Below are positions 59,455-64,000 of a stretch of DNA of 64,000 nt, piece after piece (position 1 is the stretch's first letter; every line of letters starts with the position of its first letter). The translations under genes and the position numbers were made by a program. The notes beneath the pieces were generated by a model, which did no database searches, had not been told where the DNA came from, and was given only the letters and a program-made list of their open reading frames with translations. Origin of the DNA: Streptomyces sp. GESEQ-4 (lineage in GTDB: Bacteria; Actinomycetota; Actinomycetes; Streptomycetales; Streptomycetaceae); assembly GCF_017948455.1 (NCBI RefSeq), contig NZ_JAFFSU010000001.1, positions 682,001 through 746,000 of the forward strand, in the 5' to 3' direction.

Positions 59455-60858
59455 TCAGTCCCCGATCCGGTCGATCTGCCGCAGCTTGTTGGTGGCGTCC
59501 AGGGCGGCGACCTTGTACGACTCCGCGAGCGTCGGATAGTTGAACACCGCGTCGACCAGATAGTCCACGGTGCCGCCGCAGCCCATCACGGACTGCCCGA
59601 TGTGAATCAGTTCGGTGGCCCCGGCGCCGAAGCAGTGCACTCCCAGCAGGGAGCGGTCCTCGGGGGACACCAGCAGTTTCAGCATGCCGTGCGAGTCGCC
59701 GACGATCTGCCCGCGGGCCAGCTCCCGGTAACGGGCGACACCGACCTCGAACGGCACGGAGTCCTCGGTGAGTTGGTCCTCGGTCCGCCCGACGAAGCTG
59801 ATCTCCGGGATGGTGTAGATGCCGATCGGCTGAAGGTTGTGCATCCGGCCCACCGGCTCCCCGCACGCGTGATACGCCGCCGCGCGCCCCTGCTCCATCG
59901 ACGTGGCGGCCAGCGCCGGAAAGCCGATGACGTCGCCGACGGCGTAGATGTGCGGAACCTCCGTGCGGTAGTGCTCGTCGACCTTGATCCGGCCGCGCGG
60001 ATCGGCGGTCAGGCCCGCCTTGTCGAGGTCGAGTTCATCGGTGAGGCCCTGCCGGCCGGCCGAGTACATCACCGTGTCGGCGGGGATCTTCTTGCCGCTC
60101 TCCAGAATGGTCAGCGTGCCGCGCGGATGACGCTCCACGGCTGCGACGGTCTCGCCGAAGCGGAACGTGACCGCGAGGTCCCGCAGGTGGTACTTGAGCG
60201 ACTCGATGATCTCGACGTCGCACATGTCAAGCATCGCGGCACGCTTCTCGACGACGGTGACCTTGCTGCCGAGCGCGGCGAACATGGAGGCGTACTCCAT
60301 GCCGATGACTCCGGCGCCGACGATGACCATGGAGCGCGGTACGCGTTCGAGGGTGAGGACGTTGTCCGAGTCCATGATCGTCCGGCCGTCGAACTCGACG
60401 CTGTCCGGCCGCGCGGGCCGGGTGCCGGTCGCGATCACGATGTGCTCCGCGCTGATCAGCCGCTCATGGCCGGTGACCTCGCGCAGGGCCACGGTGTGGT
60501 CGTCGATGAAGTGGCCGGTGCCGGCGTACAGGGCGATGTGGTTGCGGGAGAGCTGGTTGCGGATGACGTCGACCTCGCGGCTGACCACGTGCTGGGTGCG
60601 GGCGGTCAGGTCGGCGACGGTGATGTCCTCCTTCAGCCGGTAGCTCTGCCCGTACAGATCGCGCTGGGTGAGCCCGGTGAGATAAAGCACCGCCTCGCGC
60701 AGCGTCTTGGAGGGGATGGTGCCGGTATGGATGGAGACCCCACCGACCATGTCGGGGCGGTCGACTACGGCGACCCGGCGGCCGAGCTTGGCCGCGGCGA
60801 TCGCGGCCTTCTGGCCACCCGGACCGGATCCGATGACAAGCATGTCGAAGTCTGGCAC
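59455..60858 (-). CDS. sthA: Soluble (Si-specific) NAD(P)+ transhydrogenase
   Basis: 467 aa flavoprotein of the disulfide oxidoreductase fold: FAD motif [17 protein letters not shown](P) motif [20 protein letters not shown] and the second FAD motif [13 protein letters not shown]. The redox Cys pair of lipoamide dehydrogenases is missing: the site reads [17 protein letters not shown], as in SthA. It equilibrates NADPH and NAD+ in the cytoplasm. GTG 60858 gives the conserved start [16 protein letters not shown] abuts it, which is odd, and ATG 60843 would be too short. Confidence 0.93.
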   Translation of the reverse strand: MPDFDMLVIGSGPGGQKAAIAAAKLGRRVAVVDRPDMVGGVSIHTGTIPSKTLREAVLYLTGLTQRDLYGQSYRLKEDITVADLTARTQHVVSREVDVIRNQLSRNHIALYAGTGHFIDDHTVALREVTGHERLISAEHIVIATGTRPARPDSVEFDGRTIMDSDNVLTLERVPRSMVIVGAGVIGMEYASMFAALGSKVTVVEKRAAMLDMCDVEIIESLKYHLRDLAVTFRFGETVAAVERHPRGTLTILESGKKIPADTVMYSAGRQGLTDELDLDKAGLTADPRGRIKVDEHYRTEVPHIYAVGDVIGFPALAATSMEQGRAAAYHACGEPVGRMHNLQPIGIYTIPEISFVGRTEDQLTEDSVPFEVGVARYRELARGQIVGDSHGMLKLLVSPEDRSLLGVHCFGAGATELIHIGQSVMGCGGTVDYLVDAVFNYPTLAESYKVAALDATNKLRQIDRIGD

Positions 60859-60992
60859 CTCCGGAGTCTGTCAGCCGGGCGACCTCCCGCGAAAGAGTGA
60901 ACCGGCAACCACCTGGTCGGGAGGGGCCACCGCAAGTCCCCGAGGCCGATGGGAAGTTGCGCCCGCCGCTGCGCCATCCGACCTCCCGGCGC

Positions 60993-60998
60993 GATAAT
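60993..60998 (+). promoter_or_regulatory. -10 element of a probably leaderless gene
   Basis: GATAAT ends 6 nt before the ATG at 61005 and no Shine-Dalgarno is present, so transcription should begin at or within 1 nt of the start codon. The -35 region is not convincing. Confidence 0.45.
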
Positions 60999-61004
60999 GC
61001 CCCC

Positions 61005-62129
61005 ATGGGCCATCGACTCGACGACGCGAGCGCACCCGCCCGGCTGGCCGGCCCCGACGAGGGCATCGGCCAGGACGAGCTGGCCCTCGCCACCCGCAAC
61101 CACGGACTGCCGCTCGAGGCGCTGCGCTACGACATCACGCCGCCGGGCCTGCACTACGTCCTCACGCACTACGACATCCCGTACGTCCCCCAGGACGAGC
61201 CCTGGACCCTGACCATCGGCGGCCTGGTCGACCGCCCGCTCCGTCTCGACCTCGCCCACCTCCGGTCGTTTCCCCCGGTCACCACCCGCGTCACGCTGGA
61301 GTGCGCGGGCAACGGCCGCGCCCTGCTGACCCCCCGGCCGGTGAGCCAGCCCTGGCTCGTCGAGGCGGTCGGCACCGCCGACTGGACCGGCGTACCGCTG
61401 CGGCTGCTGCTCGCGGAGGCGGGCCTCGCCTCCGACGCGGTCGACGTGGTCTTCACCGGCGCCGACCACGGCGTGGAGCGCGGCGTCGAGCAGGACTACC
61501 GGCGCGCGCTGCCCGTGGACGTGGCGACGGGCGCCGAGCCCGAGGTGCTGGTGGCGTACGCGATGAACGGCGCACCGCTGCCACCGCAGCACGGCAGCCC
61601 GCTGCGCCTCGTCGTGCCCGGCTGGTACGGGATGGCGCACGTGAAGTGGCTGCGCGAGATCACCGCCATCGACACACCGTTCACCGGCTTCCAGCAGGCC
61701 GTCGCCTACCGGCTCAGGCAGCACCCCGGGGACGAGGGCGAGCCGGTCACCCGCATCGCACCCCGCGCCCTGCTGGTCCCGCCCGGCTTCCCGGACTTCA
61801 TGTCCAGGACCCGCATCGTCCGGCCGGGCCCGGTCACCATCGAGGGCCGCGCATGGTCCGGCCAGGCCCCGGTCACCCGCGCCGAGGTCAGCACCGACGC
61901 CGGACACACCTGGCACCCGGCCGAGCTGACACCGGACGACGGACACCGCTGGGCCTGGCGCCGCTGGCACTTCACCTGGACGGCAACCCCCGGCGAGCAC
62001 GTCCTCAGCGCCCGAGCCACCGACATCGAGGGCCACACCCAGCCGCTCGAGACCCCCTGGAACCGCGGCGGCTTCGCCAACAACCTGGTCCAGCGGGTAC
62101 CGGTGCTGTGCGTATCGGCGGATGCGTAG
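61005..62129 (+). CDS. Sulfite oxidase-like molybdopterin enzyme
   Basis: 374 aa. Oxidoreductase molybdopterin-binding domain: the molybdenum ligand cysteine lies in VTLECAGNGR; VDVVFTGADHGVERGVEQDY and HGSPLRLVVPGWYGMAHVKW are family blocks. A C-terminal Mo-co dimerisation domain (VTIEGRAWSGQAPVTRAEVS, then HVLSARATDIEGHTQP) completes a sulfite oxidase plan without heme domain. No signal peptide, so the enzyme is cytoplasmic, electron acceptor unknown. ATG 61005, leaderless in appearance. Confidence 0.92.
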   Translation: MGHRLDDASAPARLAGPDEGIGQDELALATRNHGLPLEALRYDITPPGLHYVLTHYDIPYVPQDEPWTLTIGGLVDRPLRLDLAHLRSFPPVTTRVTLECAGNGRALLTPRPVSQPWLVEAVGTADWTGVPLRLLLAEAGLASDAVDVVFTGADHGVERGVEQDYRRALPVDVATGAEPEVLVAYAMNGAPLPPQHGSPLRLVVPGWYGMAHVKWLREITAIDTPFTGFQQAVAYRLRQHPGDEGEPVTRIAPRALLVPPGFPDFMSRTRIVRPGPVTIEGRAWSGQAPVTRAEVSTDAGHTWHPAELTPDDGHRWAWRRWHFTWTATPGEHVLSARATDIEGHTQPLETPWNRGGFANNLVQRVPVLCVSADA

Positions 62130-62190
62130 CGCCCCCATAGGGGCGCGGGGAACTGCGCGACCAGCCACGACGGACCCGCAGATAACCTAC
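62129..62190 (-). repeat. Convergent-gene repeat, copy E (inverted, short)
   Basis: Hairpin GCGCCCC-CATA-GGGGCGC (62129-62146) starts at the last base of the sulfite oxidase stop codon; then GCGCGACCAGCCACGACGG, the inverse of the common block. Shortest copy. It lies before the converging small gene. Confidence 0.75.
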
Positions 62191-62205
62191 GGCCGCCGCG
62201 GAGCG

Positions 62206-62409
62206 CTACGGCAACATCTTGTCCAGCGCGGCCGGCCCCTCCTCCGCCAGCTTCCGCTTGGCCCACTCCATATTGCGCGGCGTGATGTCCTTGCCGGAGG
62301 CAAGCACCAGGTCCTCCGGCGACACATCCGTGCCGGTGCGGGCGTGGAGCAGGTCGTCCGGGGTGGCGCGGTCCTCGGACGGCCCCGACGCTGACTGTGA
62401 CGTCGTCAT
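62206..62409 (-). CDS. Small conserved hypothetical protein
   Basis: 67 aa. Disordered start (MTTSQSASGPSEDRATPDD), then VSPEDLVLASGKDITPRNME and WAKRKLAEEGPAALDKMLP, a helix-turn-helix-sized segment with no membrane part and no cysteine. Not recognised. ATG 62409 has GGAG 8 bp upstream. Converges on the sulfite oxidase gene over repeat E. Confidence 0.75.
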   Translation of the reverse strand: MTTSQSASGPSEDRATPDDLLHARTGTDVSPEDLVLASGKDITPRNMEWAKRKLAEEGPAALDKMLP

Positions 62410-62566
62410 GATCTCGCTCCTCGGGTCCGGGTCGCTGCTTCGGCCCCGCTGCGTTCATCGGGTCCACTATCACCATCGATCGCGGAGGCCCGCCCTGCAT
62501 CCGGAAGCGCCGACGGATGTGACCCGAGGGCCCGGAGAAGCGCATGTGACGCCCGGTGCGCCGCCC

Positions 62567-63757
62567 CTAGAACGGCGTCAGCGTCAGCCGCACACCCGTG
62601 GGCGCCGTGTCCTGGATGTACGACGCGAAGTCGGCGACGTCGTCGAAGGCGAAGCCGTACGCCTTGCCGTCCTCGGTGGCCGCGTGCATCGCCTTGGCGT
62701 AGTGGTTGGTGAGGCCGGTCGTGTAGAAGGCCGCGGGATCGGTGACCGGCTGGGCCGCGGTGGAGACCAACGTCGAGCGGTTGAAGCCGGCGCCGAGGAC
62801 GGCGGCGACGGGACCGGTCGTGCCGTCGTTGGGCGCGGCGAGGCTGCCGTCGCAGAAGAGCACGTCCCGGGTCGACGGCTTGGCGAAGGAGACGGCCGCG
62901 GGCCCCTCGAAGGTGAGCTGGTCGCCGCGGACCCGCCCGGTGAAGGTGCCCGCGTTGGTGGTGACCTTGAGGTCCCGCCCGGCGTACGTGCTCCACACCT
63001 CGTCGATGTACGGGGCGAGGTAGTCGTCCGCGAACAGGCCCGCGTCCAGACCATGACCGGGCGCGATGACGCGCGTGTCGTCCACGACGAGGGAGCCGAA
63101 GCCCTCGGTCTCCCGGACGGCGGCGAAGGCGGCCGCACGGCCTCCGTCGCGCAGCGTGCCGGTCGTCTGGTCCTTGGCGCCGGTCAGTTGGATGCTCAGC
63201 GGGACGCTGAACATGTCGACCATGGTCGTGTTGCAGAACATGCCGGCCGCGTTGTACGTGAACTCGGCACAGTCGTGCAGCACCGGGTAGTTGGGGTCCG
63301 ACTCGACCCAGCCCGCCGGGTACTGCAGCGCGGCGTTGCCGTTGCCGTCCGTGACCGCCTTGAGCTTGAGCTTCTCACCCAGGGACACATAGATACGGCC
63401 CGACATGTACGGCAGGTTGAGCCGGGTCTCGCCGCTGCCGGCCAGGCTGATCGCGTAGTCGGTGAAACCGTCGGCGCCGTTGTCCGAGGCGGCGATCGGT
63501 GCGAGCGTGCCGTCGGGCGTGACGCGGACCTGCTTGCCGTCCTGGTTTCCGACGATGTAGACGTGGACGGAGGCGTTGTCGAAGGAACCGCTGTTGTTGA
63601 CGAGCGTCAGCGGAAGGGCGCCGTCCGCCGCCTTCGTGGTGTTTCCGGCGAGGGCGTGGGGGGCGATCGCGGCGACGCCGGGCGCGGCCACCGCCGCTCC
63701 CGCGAGAGCGACAAGGAACCTGCGACGGCCGAGGGTGCGCTGGTGACGGGGTGTCAT
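62567..63757 (-). CDS. Secreted GH64 beta-1,3-glucanase
   Basis: 396 aa. Twin-arginine signal GRRRFLVALAG (residues 10-20). Mature part starts LPLTLVNNSGSFDNASVHVY and contains ISLAGSGETRLNLPYMSGRI, the thaumatin-like/GH64 barrel, plus VLHDCAEFTYNAAGMFCNTT. GH64 enzymes cut long-chain laminarin into pentasaccharides with inversion; catalytic Glu and Asp are expected in this central region but I cannot fix them. RBS GGGAGA before ATG 63757. A CebR-like palindrome lies 32 bp upstream, predicting glucan-oligosaccharide control. Confidence 0.9.
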   Translation of the reverse strand: MTPRHQRTLGRRRFLVALAGAAVAAPGVAAIAPHALAGNTTKAADGALPLTLVNNSGSFDNASVHVYIVGNQDGKQVRVTPDGTLAPIAASDNGADGFTDYAISLAGSGETRLNLPYMSGRIYVSLGEKLKLKAVTDGNGNAALQYPAGWVESDPNYPVLHDCAEFTYNAAGMFCNTTMVDMFSVPLSIQLTGAKDQTTGTLRDGGRAAAFAAVRETEGFGSLVVDDTRVIAPGHGLDAGLFADDYLAPYIDEVWSTYAGRDLKVTTNAGTFTGRVRGDQLTFEGPAAVSFAKPSTRDVLFCDGSLAAPNDGTTGPVAAVLGAGFNRSTLVSTAAQPVTDPAAFYTTGLTNHYAKAMHAATEDGKAYGFAFDDVADFASYIQDTAPTGVRLTLTPF

Positions 63758-63789
63758 GTGGGGCTGTCTCCCGTGTAGTTGACGAAGAT

Positions 63790-63805
63790 CTGAGAGCGCT
63801 CTCAG
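63790..63805. promoter_or_regulatory. CebR/LacI-type operator before the glucanase gene
   Basis: CTGAGAGCGCTCTCAG, a perfect 16 bp palindrome. The inner TGAGAGCGCTCTCA matches the Streptomyces CebR box TGGGAGCGCTCCCA at 12 of 14 positions. Confidence 0.7.
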
Positions 63806-63994
63806 TCGCATCCCTTTTACCTCTGGGCACTTGGGAAGTCGATGGGCGGCACGATCGTTTAACCCATGGATAAGGCGCGCTTAAGTGATCTCGCAGGGGG
63901 AGCCGGTCGTGCGAAAAGGCGATGGACAGGGGCAGTTGGGCTCCCGTACCGTGTGACGCCCACGCCCCGAGTTGGCCGGAAGGAGGCGAGTGCC

Positions 63995-64000
63995 GTGCAG
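63995..64000 (+). CDS. First two codons of a gene running out of the window
   Basis: AAGGAGG (63980-63986) is followed 8 bp later by GTG-CAG. A GTG at 63990 is too close to the RBS. Product unknown. Confidence 0.4.

Overview
The window is high-GC chromosomal DNA from a filamentous actinomycete, almost certainly Streptomyces. Pointers are the codon bias, frequent GTG starts, a mycothiol-dependent formaldehyde dehydrogenase, an F420/PPOX-type protein, a proteasome beta subunit, CebR-like and Nur-like operators, Tat substrates, and two rare TTA (bldA) codons at the very start of two secreted-enzyme genes. I saw no tRNA, rRNA, CRISPR array, insertion sequence, prophage or large biosynthetic cluster. 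No gene-free stretch exceeds 300 bases.

Layout. 1-8 kb: cut-off SDR, DUF72 protein, wreck of a two-component system, secreted GH27 alpha-galactosidase with ricin-type lectin domain, SnoaL-like protein, aldehyde dehydrogenase, ABC exporter. 8-15.5 kb: CsoR/FrmR-family regulator followed by a mycothiol formaldehyde-detoxification pair, DUF4180, two SDRs, DUF2461, PLP decarboxylase, L,D-transpeptidase. 15.5-21.3 kb: sugar ABC operon (two permeases, binding lipoprotein, Gfo/Idh oxidoreductase) divergent from a ROK regulator. 21.4-30.2 kb: C-terminally anchored S1 protease, DUF3800 protein, MalY/PatB lyase, F420/PPOX protein, large secreted hydrolase with Calx-beta-like repeats, second Gfo/Idh enzyme.

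30.3-37.1 kb is the most unusual block. A TetR repressor sits beside a Zn-ribbon/OB protein and, divergently, an operon with an 18-codon leaderless ORF, an unrecognised His/Pro-rich protein, a MoxR AAA+ ATPase, a DUF2201 HExxH/VWA protein and a peptidoglycan-binding membrane protein. Four copies of one palindrome sit at three predicted promoters of this block, so I infer a single TetR-controlled system.

37.1-42.5 kb: small conserved protein, RpiR regulator, GT-C glycosyltransferase, Tat-exported PAP2 phosphatase. 42.6-52 kb: a second sugar locus. A BadF-type kinase and a ROK regulator diverge from a shared operator, followed by an ABC importer and two large, probably cytoplasmic, alpha-toroid proteins that resemble polysaccharide lyases. 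52-64 kb: P-loop kinase, GT-C glycosyltransferase with a gene remnant, orphan proteasome beta subunit, nickel/cobalt permease behind a Nur-like box, APC permease, soluble transhydrogenase, sulfite-oxidase-like enzyme, and a GH64 beta-1,3-glucanase behind a CebR-like operator.

Five copies of a 60-120 bp hairpin-bearing repeat occur. Each lies between two convergent genes, and every convergent gap longer than about 60 bp has one. Product names rest on motif recognition by eye; no database search was run.
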